Below, piece after piece: positions 25,576 through 34,504 of a stretch of DNA of 64,000 bases (the first letter of the stretch is position 1; each line of letters opens with the position of its first letter). The notes below the pieces were generated by a model. That model saw only the letters and a program-made list of their open reading frames with translations, searched no databases and had not been told where the DNA came from. The translations under genes and the position numbers were made by a program. The stretch is from JAZKHT01 sp040385245. Lineage in GTDB: Bacteria; Pseudomonadota; Alphaproteobacteria; Rhodobacterales; Rhodobacteraceae. The stretch lies in NCBI GenBank assembly GCA_040385245.1, contig JAZKHT010000001.1, positions 806,001 through 870,000 on the forward strand. The letters are read 5' to 3'.

Positions 25576-26709
25576 CTATCTTGGGGGAAGCATTCCCGCC
25601 GTCTCGTCTACCTTCAGCACCATATCCATGAGAAGGGCGGCAGGGTCAAGGTTGACCGCCTTGCCGCGCCGCGCCCGGATCGACAAGGTTTGCGCAAGGT
25701 CCGCCCAGCCAAGGGCGCTGCGGGCATCGGGGCACAGCCGGGTGAACAGCGCGCCCTCGTTCGGGGCGGCGTCGGCGGGCAGGTGGCCGGTGGCCCCGGC
25801 GCGGGCCATGCGGGCCAGAAACTGGTCAAGCAATGTCACGATCAGGTCGAACTGATCGACGCTGCGCCCGGCACCCGCCTCGGCCAGTGAAATGGCGCGG
25901 GAACGGTCCATCCGTGGCAGGGTGGCGAACAGGGCGACGATGGCGGCATAATGTTTCAGCCCGTCAAGGTTGGTCAGGCGAAACGCCTCGCCCACGGAAC
26001 CGCCCGCCAGTTCCGCCAAAGCCTGCCGATCGGCAGGGTCAACATCGCCCCCGGCTTGGGTCAGGGCGTCCGACAGCGGTACAGGGGCCAGGGGCGACAG
26101 GCGCAATTCGCGGCAGCGCGACCGGATGGTGGGCAACAGGCGAAACGGTTGGTGGCTGATCAGCAGGATCGTCACCCCGGCCGGCGGTTCCTCCAGCAGT
26201 TTCAGCAGGGCGTTGGCGGCGGATGGGTTCATCTCGTCCGCGTCGTCGATGATCGCGACGCGGCGGCCCCCGTCGGCGGCAGACAGGGTGAAAAAGGACT
26301 TCATCCGCCGCACTTCGTCGACGCTGATGATGTCCTGCAATTTGCCCTTCTTTTCGTCCCAGGCGCGGCGCAGCAGGAACAGGCGCGGCTCTGCCAGCGC
26401 GCGCAGGCGGCGGGCGACGGGGTGGTCGTCGGGAATGTCCAGCGTCGCGGGCGGCGGTGCCGCGAACATGCCACCATCATCATCGGGCGTGGCCAGCAGA
26501 AAACGGGCGATCTTCCACGCCAGCGTCGCCTTGCCCACGCCGCGCGGCCCGGTGATCAGCCAGCCGTGGTGCAGACGGCCCGTGTTGAAGGACGCCAGAA
26601 AGTCGGCCTGCGCCGCCTCATGCCCAATGACCCGCACGGTTTCGCGTGGATGGGGCGCGCCTTCGACGCGGTCGGGTTCGGGGATGTCCTCCAGGGGCGT
26701 GTCGGCCAT
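25576..26709 (-). CDS. holB: DNA polymerase III subunit delta'
   Basis: Clamp-loader subunit, 377 aa. A Walker A-like GPRGVGKATLAWKIARFLL lies near residue 48. A hydrophobic strand with two aspartates (RVAIIDDADEMN) and the sensor TIRSRCRELRLSPL follow. The helical collar domain fills the C-terminal third. The ATG at 26709 (MADTPLEDIPEPDRV) lies next to the tmk stop; an upstream start would lie inside tmk. The tmk-holB-tatD-MBL order is widely conserved in alphaproteobacteria. Confidence 0.94.
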   Translation of the reverse strand: MADTPLEDIPEPDRVEGAPHPRETVRVIGHEAAQADFLASFNTGRLHHGWLITGPRGVGKATLAWKIARFLLATPDDDGGMFAAPPPATLDIPDDHPVARRLRALAEPRLFLLRRAWDEKKGKLQDIISVDEVRRMKSFFTLSAADGGRRVAIIDDADEMNPSAANALLKLLEEPPAGVTILLISHQPFRLLPTIRSRCRELRLSPLAPVPLSDALTQAGGDVDPADRQALAELAGGSVGEAFRLTNLDGLKHYAAIVALFATLPRMDRSRAISLAEAGAGRSVDQFDLIVTLLDQFLARMARAGATGHLPADAAPNEGALFTRLCPDARSALGWADLAQTLSIRARRGKAVNLDPAALLMDMVLKVDETAGMLPPR

Positions 26710-26710
26710 A

Positions 26711-27340
26711 TCAACGCCCCAGACGGGCCAGCACGGCGGCCAGCACGTCGGTGGCCACGGCATCCTCGGGTCGCCCGCCGTCGATCACGGCAAAGCGGGC
26801 GTGGCGGGCGGCAAGGGCCAGAAACCCCGCGCGCATTTGGCGCTGGATGTCGGCTCCCATATCCTCGAACCGCAATTCGGTGCCTGCACGGGCAATGGCC
26901 CGCGACAGGCCAAGGTCGGGGTCGATGTCGATCAGCAGCGTCAAGTCCGGCTCCACCCCGATCATCAGATCGTGCAGCCGGTCCACAACTGCCGCCAGAT
27001 CGCCGCGCGTGATGCCCTGATAGATACGGGTGCTGTCGGCGAAACGGTCGGTGATCACGATATCGCCGCGCGCAAGGGCCGGGCGGATGGTCTTTTCCAG
27101 ATGGTCGCGACGGGCGGCGGTGAACAGCAGCAACTCGGTTTCCGGCGACCAGCGGTCGGGGTCGCCTTCCAGCACCAGACGGCGGATTTCCTCGGCCCCC
27201 TCGCTGCCGCCGGGTTCGCGCGTCAGGGTGACGCTGTGGCCACGTTCACGCAATGCCGCCGCCAAGCGCCGGGCCTGGGTCGATTTCCCCGACCCATCGA
27301 TCCCTTCAAAGCTGAGGAAAACCCCCGTCGTCGCTGTCAT
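26711..27340 (-). CDS. tmk: Thymidylate kinase
   Basis: Phosphorylates dTMP to dTDP for DNA synthesis. 209 aa. The P-loop is EGIDGSGKST near residue 12. The DR-Y motif DRFADSTRIYQG lies near 97 and the lid region near 140. Normal family length. Its start overlaps the D,D-carboxypeptidase stop by four bases. Confidence 0.96.
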   Translation of the reverse strand: MTATTGVFLSFEGIDGSGKSTQARRLAAALRERGHSVTLTREPGGSEGAEEIRRLVLEGDPDRWSPETELLLFTAARRDHLEKTIRPALARGDIVITDRFADSTRIYQGITRGDLAAVVDRLHDLMIGVEPDLTLLIDIDPDLGLSRAIARAGTELRFEDMGADIQRQMRAGFLALAARHARFAVIDGGRPEDAVATDVLAAVLARLGR

Positions 27341-28515
27341 GACGCCGGTGCCGGTTCGGGCACCTTGTCAATGTAACGTGCCCGCAGGACCTGTGCCGCC
27401 GTGGACAGCCGGTTCAGGAAGCCGCCGGACGGCACATCGCTTTCGGCAACCAGCGGGATACGAGCGTCGGGCAGGTCGGGGATGTGCACGATCAGCTCGC
27501 CCACGGTCATGCCCTTGGCGACGGGGGCCTGAAGCGGGCCGGTATAGACAACCTCGGCGGTCAGCCCTTCCTGCACGGTGGCGGGCACCAGCAGGCGCAC
27601 ATCCGCTGCCGGAACAAGGCCCACCGCCCCCGCCGACCCCATCCAGACATCGGCCATCGCAACCCGCGTGCCTGCGGTCACCAGCGTCTTTTGCGCGAAC
27701 TGCCGAAAGGCCCAGTTGGCGATGCTTTCGGATTCCTCGGCCCGGTCCTTTTCCGACGCAAGCCCCGTCATCGCAAAGACCACGCGGCGGTCGCCCATGA
27801 CGGCCGACCCGACAAGGCCGTACCCCGCCTCGGACGTATGGCCGGTTTTCAGCCCGTCCGCCTGCCAGTCGGCAGTGCCGATCCGCAGCAGCGGATTGCG
27901 GTTGTTCGCGTTGGCCGGGGCGCGGTCCAGATAGTTGAAGCTGGTTTCGCTGAAGATCGGGTAATATTCGGGGAATTCCTCGATCAACCGGGTGGCAAGG
28001 ATACCCAGATCGCGCATCGACATGCGGTGAATCGGGTCAGGCCAGCCTGATGCATTGGCAAACACCGACTGATCCATCCCCAGCGCCTGGGCGCGCTTGT
28101 TCATTTCGCCCGCAAAGGCTTCTTCGGTGCCCGCCAGACCTTCGGCCACGACGACGCAGGCATCGTTGCCGGAATTGATGATGATCCCGTGGATCAGGTC
28201 GCGCACCGTGGGGCGGTCCATCTCGTTCAGGAACATCGTCGAGCCTGCCATCGCCTTGGCGCGGGACGAGACGGCAAAGGTCGTGTCCATCGTCACGCGG
28301 CCATCGCGCAGCGCCTCGAACAGCATGTTCAGCGTCATCAGCTTTGACATCGACGCCGGGGGCAGGGGCGTGTCGGCGTTCTTGGCCATCAGCACGGTCC
28401 GGGTGGTGACGTCATAGACCCAGGCCGCCTGCGCCCGCGTTTCAAACGCGCGGGCGGGCAGCGCAAGGGCAATCGTCGCCAGCGCAAGGATCAAGAGGGG
28501 GCGCATCCGGGTCAT
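27337..28515 (-). CDS. D-alanyl-D-alanine carboxypeptidase (PBP5/6 class)
   Basis: 392 aa periplasmic peptidoglycan-trimming enzyme. The signal peptide ends about ALPARA-FETRAQAAWVYD. Catalytic motifs are SMSKLM (SxxK) near residue 58, SGN in INSGNDACVV near 115, and KTG in LKTGHTSEAGYG near 218. A C-terminal beta domain (PBP5_C) follows. Start at 28515 is preferred because GGAAAGGA lies upstream. ATGs at 28536 and 28506 are alternatives. Confidence 0.92.
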   Translation of the reverse strand: MTRMRPLLILALATIALALPARAFETRAQAAWVYDVTTRTVLMAKNADTPLPPASMSKLMTLNMLFEALRDGRVTMDTTFAVSSRAKAMAGSTMFLNEMDRPTVRDLIHGIIINSGNDACVVVAEGLAGTEEAFAGEMNKRAQALGMDQSVFANASGWPDPIHRMSMRDLGILATRLIEEFPEYYPIFSETSFNYLDRAPANANNRNPLLRIGTADWQADGLKTGHTSEAGYGLVGSAVMGDRRVVFAMTGLASEKDRAEESESIANWAFRQFAQKTLVTAGTRVAMADVWMGSAGAVGLVPAADVRLLVPATVQEGLTAEVVYTGPLQAPVAKGMTVGELIVHIPDLPDARIPLVAESDVPSGGFLNRLSTAAQVLRARYIDKVPEPAPAS

Positions 28516-28581
28516 GCGGGGGGTCCTTTCCGTCATAGGGCGCAGGGTGGGCAGCGCCGCCGTGTCTGCGGCGCGCACCAA

Positions 28582-29508
28582 TTATCCCCGCAAGAAATAG
28601 GCGTCGGTGAAGCCAAGTCCCTTCACCTTGTCGAGAAGGGCTTTGCCATCGCCCGGCCCGGCAACGGTCACGCTCCAGAAAACCTTGCCTTGGCTTTCTT
28701 CCTTGCGGATGGATGCGGTGACCCCGGCCTTGCCAAGGGTGTCGGCGGCGCGCTTTGCATTCGCCTCGACCGAGAAGATGCCGATCTGGATGGTGCGACC
28801 GGACCCTGTGGCGGGGCTGGCCGAGATCACCGGGGCAGCGGGGGTGGCCTGCGCCTCAACCTTGTCAAGGGCGGCACCAGCCACGGCGATGGTGTCTGTC
28901 GTGACCGTGTCTGCGGCAATCGGCGCCGTCGTGATCGCCTGCGTGTCAATCGCTTCACCGGCGACACTTTCGGCGGCATCAAGGATCGGGTTTTCCGCAT
29001 CCGTGGTGGCGGGCACCTCCTCGCGGCGCAGGGCGGTGACGCTGACGGTTGCAGGCTGGCCCGCCACAAGGCCAAGGGCCGCCGCCGCATCGGACGAAAT
29101 TTGCAGCTTTGGTCCGGGGTTGAATGCCTCGCGCCGGAACAGGGCACCGATGACAAAGGTGCCTGTCGCCGGATTGCGCAGGATCACACGTTCGGGGTCC
29201 TTGGAATCGGGTGACGCCACCCAGACGCCGCCAAGCGACGGTCGCCCGTCCCACAGGGCCTGATCGGTGACCTGAAACACCTCCGGCGCCTCGACATCGC
29301 GGTCAACCAGCTTGACTGACCCTGCCGTCGCGACGGGCGCATCGGTCCCATCTTGCGCCGCGCCGCCCTTGAAAGGGTTCTTGAAGCCGTCCTGACACCC
29401 CGTCAGCGCCAGTGCCGCCACCAATGCCACGGCCATATGCCCGCCTGCCTGTCCGCCCATGCCAGCCCCCATGCCGCGCGGGTTCGTGCCGCGCTTGTTG
29501 CCGCCCAT
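28582..29508 (-). CDS. SPOR-domain lipoprotein
   Basis: About 308 aa outer- or inner-membrane lipoprotein. A hydrophobic stretch ends in the lipobox LTGC (VALVAALALTGCQDGF). A central domain (VWVASPDSKDPERVILRNPATG, RREAFNPGPKLQISSDAAAALG) resembles a double-psi barrel-like RlpA core. A Thr/Ala/Pro-rich linker follows, and a C-terminal SPOR domain (TIQIGIFSVEANAKRAADTLGKAGV) binds denuded peptidoglycan at the septum. The start is uncertain: a GTG at 29574 and an ATG at 29436 are also possible. It is followed by the carboxypeptidase, a fitting partner. Confidence 0.82.
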   Translation of the reverse strand: MGGNKRGTNPRGMGAGMGGQAGGHMAVALVAALALTGCQDGFKNPFKGGAAQDGTDAPVATAGSVKLVDRDVEAPEVFQVTDQALWDGRPSLGGVWVASPDSKDPERVILRNPATGTFVIGALFRREAFNPGPKLQISSDAAAALGLVAGQPATVSVTALRREEVPATTDAENPILDAAESVAGEAIDTQAITTAPIAADTVTTDTIAVAGAALDKVEAQATPAAPVISASPATGSGRTIQIGIFSVEANAKRAADTLGKAGVTASIRKEESQGKVFWSVTVAGPGDGKALLDKVKGLGFTDAYFLRG

Positions 29509-29810
29509 CTGGCCGATGGGTGGTTTGATCCGTTTCGGTTCCCGCGCCGCAATAGGTGCAAGCCGCCGTGGCACAGGTCGTGGTGCGATGACGCACCCTT
29601 TGCGCGCGCATCATACAGCGCCCGGCAGTCACTGGAAAGGGTGCGCCCGGTCATGCGCGGATTTCTCCGCCCACGCCAAATTGCCGGGTGCCCCGAAGCA
29701 TCCCTTCGCATCGCCAGGACATGCCCGACCCGCGCCCCCACATTCCCAACCTGCTCTCACGACAGAGGGGCTTTCAGAATCGGCCCCACCCCGCTAAGCC
29801 GCGTGTCGTC

Positions 29811-29900
29811 GGAGGAGTGGCAGAGCGGTTTAATGCACCGGTCTTGAAAACCGACGTGGGTGAAAGCCCACCGTGGGTTCGAATCCCACCTCCTCCGCCA
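29811..29900 (+). tRNA. tRNA-Ser (anticodon TGA), CCA encoded
   Basis: Acceptor arms GGAGGAG and CTCCTCC pair fully and are followed by GCCA. The anticodon loop CTTGAAA carries TGA at 29845-29847. A long variable arm (GTGGGTGAAAGCCCAC) is typical of serine tRNAs, and the T-arm is GGTTCGAATCC. Base composition drops sharply right after its 3' end, as at a genomic-island junction. Confidence 0.95.
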
Positions 29901-30192
29901 CTTTGATAGTTAAGTGATTGTTAATAAGCGTATTTTTTTCATAATATTTTCATAACCCTAACTTTAACCCTAACCAATTTGTGCGGTATTTGAGGGCTCG
30001 GAGCGGTTGTGTTGGTAGGCTCCGACGATCGCTGCGCTTCGAGGCGGACTTGACCTGCCGGAGACGACCTACTATTTCCACGCCTCCCAGTCGGCATAGA
30101 TCCGGCTGCCAATCGTCAAACTCTCCATTTGCTTAACCTGAGGTACCTCGGCCGTGTCACCGGCGGATGATCCCTGCGTTTGGAGAGAAAGC
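29901..30192. other. AT-rich island junction with AACCCTAAC direct repeats
   Basis: No gene seen. The first 80 bases after tRNA-Ser are strikingly AT-rich for this genome. They contain two copies of AACCCTAAC (29954-29962 and 29966-29974) at 12-base spacing. No second copy of the tRNA 3' end was noticed in the window. Confidence 0.4.
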
Positions 30193-31260
30193 ATGACCCA
30201 TTCGGTTTCAGTGTCGCCGCCTCAACACATCGCATCCGCGGCCGTTGTGCTGCTGGGCTGGCTCTTGGCCCGCGCACTCTCAGTCGAGCGCGCCAGCGGG
30301 TTTGCGATGCTGGCATCGCTGGCGGAAGCGACGCCGAACCGCCGCGCTCTCGTCACCGCTGTCCTGGCGTTACACCCCTGGGACGAGCTCGCCGACACTT
30401 TGCGCGATACCAACGGGTCGAGCGATCCGGGGTGTCTGTTCCGGGACACTGCCAAGGAGGTGCTGGGACGGTACCTGGACCAAGTCCCCGGTCTGGTCCG
30501 AGCCCTTGAGCGCACCGCCGGGCAGCCTCTTGATGATCCCCAGGATTACACCCGGCTGGTGACCCTGCTGACTGATGCGTCCAAGGATGTTCGTCCCGTC
30601 ATAGAGCGGAGTGATTTGCTGACCTCGTCCATGATACGGATATTGTCCGTTCTTGTGCCCGCTTTCATCCGCGCTGGCGTGACCGATCGGATCTGCAACG
30701 AAGATCAGGCGCACACTGCCAATGCAGCCCTTGCATTCCTGCAGCGCTACAGCTCAGCCGATCTTGGCGCTGCAAACTGGAGCTGGCTGCTGGAACGCTA
30801 CGGAAAGCAGTACAACGCTGACCATTGGTTGGCCAAATCGCTGGTGATCTGCGGTGACCGCCTGCCACAGGGCCCTCTCGCCGGCGACGACCAGTTCCGC
30901 CCGATCTCATTCGGCCCGGATTTCCTGAAACTCGCGCGGCAATGGCGCAACTGCCTTGCCGACAAGATCGTCGCCGTCGCAAACGAGACCTGTTCCTATT
31001 ATATCCTGGTCGACCGCGACCAGCCGGTGATGATGGAACTCGAGCATTTGCGGCTGCTCGAAGGGGCGTTCTGGGTTCTCAAATCGGTGAATCTACCTGG
31101 TAACGCTGAAGTGCCAGACGGGGTCCGCGCGGCGGTCGAGGCCAAACTCGCAGCAAAAGGGGTCGGCGTTCTGCGCCGCAATCTCTGCCTCGATGCGTGG
31201 GAACGCCTGCCGCCGATCCCGCCGCACGACTGGATGCGCGATGCAGTGGGGCCGCAGTAA
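30193..31260 (+). CDS. Unknown protein, distant PcfJ-like pattern
   Basis: About 355 aa, no confident family. A possible membrane segment lies at residues 11-30 (IASAAVVLLGWLLARAL); the middle is helical. The C-terminal third has a pattern, LARQWRNCLADKI ... YYILVDRDQPVMMELEHL ... WVLKSV...N, that faintly recalls PcfJ-like proteins of plasmids and phages. The ATG at 30193 has GGAGAG upstream; 13 more codons upstream are possible. First gene after the tRNA-Ser junction, so probably horizontally acquired. Confidence 0.6.
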   Translation: MTHSVSVSPPQHIASAAVVLLGWLLARALSVERASGFAMLASLAEATPNRRALVTAVLALHPWDELADTLRDTNGSSDPGCLFRDTAKEVLGRYLDQVPGLVRALERTAGQPLDDPQDYTRLVTLLTDASKDVRPVIERSDLLTSSMIRILSVLVPAFIRAGVTDRICNEDQAHTANAALAFLQRYSSADLGAANWSWLLERYGKQYNADHWLAKSLVICGDRLPQGPLAGDDQFRPISFGPDFLKLARQWRNCLADKIVAVANETCSYYILVDRDQPVMMELEHLRLLEGAFWVLKSVNLPGNAEVPDGVRAAVEAKLAAKGVGVLRRNLCLDAWERLPPIPPHDWMRDAVGPQ

Positions 31261-31478
31261 GAGCACAATAGACTGTGAACTGGCAGAGCTGCCATGACGT
31301 CGCTACGGCATCGACACATTCCTCGCTCGGCGACAAGGCTTCATCAGATGCCCCTGGAGCGCTCGAGCGATTTGAAGGCACCGCGCCTCGGGCGCCCGAC
31401 CTCTGCAAATTTACGCGGCCGACAGATGTTCGGCCAAAGCAATACAGCTGACTTGGTCTGAGTATATCCAACACGATC

Positions 31479-31829
31479 TCAGCGTGCCTTCAGCGGATAG
31501 CGATCGGCCTCAGCAAAGACGTCGATGGCAATGGTGCCTGCCTTGACAGCGACGCCATGTGCGACACCTGCGGGAATGTCGTAGCTCATCCCCGGACCAT
31601 GGCGGCGAGTTTGCCCGTCGATGGTCAGCGCCACCTCGCCCGAGACCACGGTGCCCCATTGCGGACCGTGCGCATGCGGCGGCAGGCTGAAATCCTGATA
31701 GAAGTGGAAAAACACCACCAGCCCCGCATCCGAGCGGACCGCGCGGGTGCTTACCACGGTTTCGGGAAAGGGTACGTCGAGCGCGGGCATGGCATTGAAA
31801 AAGTCAGGTAGGTGCATGGCTGTGTCCAT
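31479..31829 (-). CDS. Single-domain cupin protein
   Basis: 116 aa small beta-barrel protein. Cupin motif 1 appears as PPHAHGPQWGTVVSGEVAL (near residues 48-66) and motif 2 as PAGVAHGVAV near 88. Such cupins bind a metal and may be isomerases, dioxygenases or sugar-binding proteins. It stands alone, divergent from the GH16-RTX gene, with a palindrome ACCCTACCTAGGGT about 50 bases upstream. Confidence 0.82.
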   Translation of the reverse strand: MDTAMHLPDFFNAMPALDVPFPETVVSTRAVRSDAGLVVFFHFYQDFSLPPHAHGPQWGTVVSGEVALTIDGQTRRHGPGMSYDIPAGVAHGVAVKAGTIAIDVFAEADRYPLKAR

Positions 31830-32160
31830 TCGTTTGTGTTCAATCGACAGGCCGGAGTGAACTGTATAATCTGATCCACCCTACCTAGGGTAAGATATCA
31901 AGGTCACTTCGCTCAACGGCCAGAGGGCACCGCAAGGAAAGACCGACCGACCGAGATCGAACGAGACCTGAGGCACTTCGGGAAACACGATGTTCGACAA
32001 GGATAACCTTTTCGCTCTTAAGGACGAGGTCCGAGTTCTGACATATTCAAGCCTTACCTTGGTCACACGCTTTCGGGATGGATGCTGCAAAGGATCATCT
32101 CGGCCTTAGCAAAGATCGCTGGTCTTTCGGGGCAGCGCCCGCGTCCGGAGCAGTGTATAT
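31830..32160. promoter_or_regulatory. Divergent control region between cupin and GH16-RTX genes
   Basis: 331 bases without a gene. A perfect inverted repeat, ACCCTA-CC-TAGGGT, lies at 31878-31891. A TATAAT lies at 31865-31870 beside it. The inverted repeat is a plausible operator for one or both flanking genes; no known regulator can be named. Confidence 0.4.
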
Positions 32161-34059
32161 ATGCCAGCAGCAACATTAATCCCGCAAGCGATCAAACTGA
32201 TTTACCCTGGCCAGACCATGACGCAAGAAGGCTGGTACGTCTCAAATTGGAATGCCGGCCAGACCAGCAATATGGCCTGGTCTACGGATAACGCGTACAT
32301 CAACTCGTTGGGCGCAATGGAGCTCAAGCTCGGCGCTGCCCCTGCGGGCTCGACGCGCCCCTTTATCGGCGGCGAGGTGGCCTCGGTCGAGACAGCCTCC
32401 ACAGGGACCTGGACCTGGACCACGCAGGTGCCGGAGTTGGTGAGTGGGACCGTCTATGGACTCTTCGCCTACCGGGCCGATCACTTCAACCAGCCCTGGA
32501 TCGAGTTCGACATGGAGTTCCTTGGATGTGACGCCGGGGATTTCGACGGGGACGGTGACATCGACGTCACGAAGGTCCGGCTCAACATCCACATGGAATA
32601 TGTAGATGCGAGCGGTCAGACCAAGAAGATCAGCCTTGAGGAACTGAACGGCTGGAAGCCAGTCATCGTGGACCTGGGGTTCGACGCGACCGAGGGGTTC
32701 CACACTTACGACATCGTCGTGACCGCCTCCGAGGCGATTTTCCTCGTAGACGGGGCCGTGGTGGGACGCTTCGACGCCACCCACATGGGCGGGGTTTGGA
32801 CCTCCGGGGAGATGAAGGGCTTCACCAACCTCTGGTGCGTGGATCCGTCCCTTGGGTCTTGGGCTGGCGCCTACGCGGGCGAGACAGTTGTGGCCACGGT
32901 GTCATCCTGCGACGTGCGGCCGGGTGATCTGGGCGAGTTCGGGTCACCCCTGTCGGGTCTCGTGATCGAGGGCACCACCGGAGACGACGTCCTCAACGGG
33001 ACCGACGACGACGATGTGCTCAACGGCCACGCTGGCAACGACACCCTCGAAGGTGGGTTGGGCCATGACAAGCTCAATGGCGGAGACGGCGATGACACCC
33101 TCAGCCTGGATGCTGGTAACAACATTCTCGACGGTGGAGCGGGCCTCGACTGGGTGCGGGTGTTTGGATCAGGCGCAGCCACCATCGATCTCGCGGTAAG
33201 CACGGCGCAGGACACGGGCTACGGTTCCGCCAGGCTGCAGAACATCGAGAACGCTTGGGGCGGCTCTGGAGCTGACACGCTCTCCGGGACCGAGGGCGCC
33301 AACACCTTGTACGGTGAGAGTGGCCATGACGTGCTCCAGGGCCGAGGTGGGAATGACAGGCTGAAGGGCGGCGGTGGCGATGACGCTCTTGACGGAGGCC
33401 TGGGCAACGACCAGCTCGTTGGAGAGGAGGGAAACGACACCTTCATCATGGACGCCGGCGACGATACGATGGACGGAGGCGAAGGCATCGATTGGCTGCG
33501 CGTCACCGGCTCTGCCGCCGCGACCATCGATCTGGCCAAGACCACGGCTCAGGCTACGGGCTACGGCAGCGACATCATCCTGGGCATCGATAACGTTGTA
33601 GGTGGCTGGGGTGCCGACAAGCTCTACGGAGACGGTGGGGCCAACATCCTCCTCGGCAACGCGGGCAACGATCTTCTCCAGGGTCGCGCCGGAGCCGATA
33701 CGCTGGTCGGCGGTGTTGGCCAGGACAAGCTTTACGGAGGCGCTGGTGACAGCGACTGCGATGTGTTCGTCTTCGTCTCAAAGGATGAGAGTGCGGTGGG
33801 CACCAAGCGCGATACGATCTACGACTTCGTGTCGGGTATCGATGACATCGATCTGAGTGGGATAGATGCGAACAGCCGCACGAGCGGCGACGACGTGTTC
33901 GAGTTCAGCGGAACCACGACACAAGCCCATTCCGTGTGGTATACGGCTGGCCGTGGCGAGGTCATCGTCCGCGGTGACGTCAACGGCGACGGAAGAGTAG
34001 ACTTCGAAATCCGGGTCGTAGGGGTGAGCGCCCTGACGGCGGGCGACTTCTGGCTATGA
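32161..34059 (+). CDS. Secreted GH16-type glycanase with RTX calcium-binding repeats
   Basis: 632 aa. Residues about 15-240 resemble glycoside hydrolase family 16, with the catalytic segment WIEFDMEFLG (Glu-Asp-Glu spacing of the GH16 active site). A calcium-loop-like DGDGDIDV follows. From about 275 to 560 there are nonapeptide repeats of GGxGxDxLx type (GGLGHDKLNGGDGDDTL, GGLGNDQLVGEEGNDTF). There is no N-terminal signal peptide, so type I secretion is expected. The closest concept is rhizobial ExsH/PlyA, which cuts the bacterium's own exopolysaccharide. The start site is weak. A polysaccharide locus follows. Confidence 0.85.
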   Translation: MPAATLIPQAIKLIYPGQTMTQEGWYVSNWNAGQTSNMAWSTDNAYINSLGAMELKLGAAPAGSTRPFIGGEVASVETASTGTWTWTTQVPELVSGTVYGLFAYRADHFNQPWIEFDMEFLGCDAGDFDGDGDIDVTKVRLNIHMEYVDASGQTKKISLEELNGWKPVIVDLGFDATEGFHTYDIVVTASEAIFLVDGAVVGRFDATHMGGVWTSGEMKGFTNLWCVDPSLGSWAGAYAGETVVATVSSCDVRPGDLGEFGSPLSGLVIEGTTGDDVLNGTDDDDVLNGHAGNDTLEGGLGHDKLNGGDGDDTLSLDAGNNILDGGAGLDWVRVFGSGAATIDLAVSTAQDTGYGSARLQNIENAWGGSGADTLSGTEGANTLYGESGHDVLQGRGGNDRLKGGGGDDALDGGLGNDQLVGEEGNDTFIMDAGDDTMDGGEGIDWLRVTGSAAATIDLAKTTAQATGYGSDIILGIDNVVGGWGADKLYGDGGANILLGNAGNDLLQGRAGADTLVGGVGQDKLYGGAGDSDCDVFVFVSKDESAVGTKRDTIYDFVSGIDDIDLSGIDANSRTSGDDVFEFSGTTTQAHSVWYTAGRGEVIVRGDVNGDGRVDFEIRVVGVSALTAGDFWL

Positions 34060-34504
34060 TGGATTATGTTCCATTAACTAGGTAGCGAGACGCAGAAATC
34101 GTCCGGCGATCGAACGCGGGAAGATCAAGCCGGAGCATCGGTCGCCCTCCGGCGTTGACACCGGCGTCACTCGGTCCAGTTTGCAAGGATCAGATCAACC
34201 GGTGGCGCCCTGGTCGCCAAGGGCTACGTCAAGGCCACGGACGTCGAGCCGCTGATCGGCGCGGTCATGACCATCGGCTCCGTGGTCTGGTCGGTGACGG
34301 ATAAGAAGGGGAGGTGAAGATTTTTGCCTCACTCATGGACTCCTATCTCCTTCGGACAAATTCGGGACCCGGACGCCTTAAGAAACAAAGATTCTAAGAC
34401 CAAGTCGTGTCTCAAATCGCACCGCACTGAAAATCGCACCTATCCTAGAAGTTGAAACAGGTTAAGCTTGGTTGGAGTGGGCGAACAAGCAGCGGAGCGA
34501 AACA
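34060..34504. other. Gene-poor stretch with a phage-type remnant
   Basis: 445 bases between the GH16-RTX gene and galU. Apart from the holin-like fragment at 34186-34317 no coding signal is seen. The last 180 bases are AT-rich and may hold the galU promoter, but I see no clear -35/-10 pair. Confidence 0.4.
34186..34317 (+). pseudogene. Truncated phage holin-like gene fragment
   Basis: In frame from about 34186, the codons GGALVAKGYVKATDVEPLIG, followed by AVMTIGSVVWSVTDKKGR and a TGA at 34315-34317, read as the C-terminal part of a small phage membrane protein of Pam3-gp28/holin type. No start or ribosome site precedes it. It is GC-rich, unlike its surroundings. Likely debris of a lost prophage at the island edge. 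Confidence 0.45.

Noticed and set aside
29954..29974. Telomere-like CCCTAA repeats
   Set aside because: Only two imperfectly spaced copies within a circular-type chromosome context; kept only as a possible recombination or binding site.
30030..30110. Possible gene ends on either strand near 30.05-30.1 kb
   Set aside because: Short open segments (for example SRIYADWEAWK on minus) look protein-like but have no length, start or identifiable family.
33000..33760. Repeated DNA that could suggest a CRISPR or tandem repeat array
   Set aside because: The repeats are in frame and encode GGxGxDxL RTX nonapeptides; there are no conserved spacers or repeat units of CRISPR form. No CRISPR array was seen in the window.
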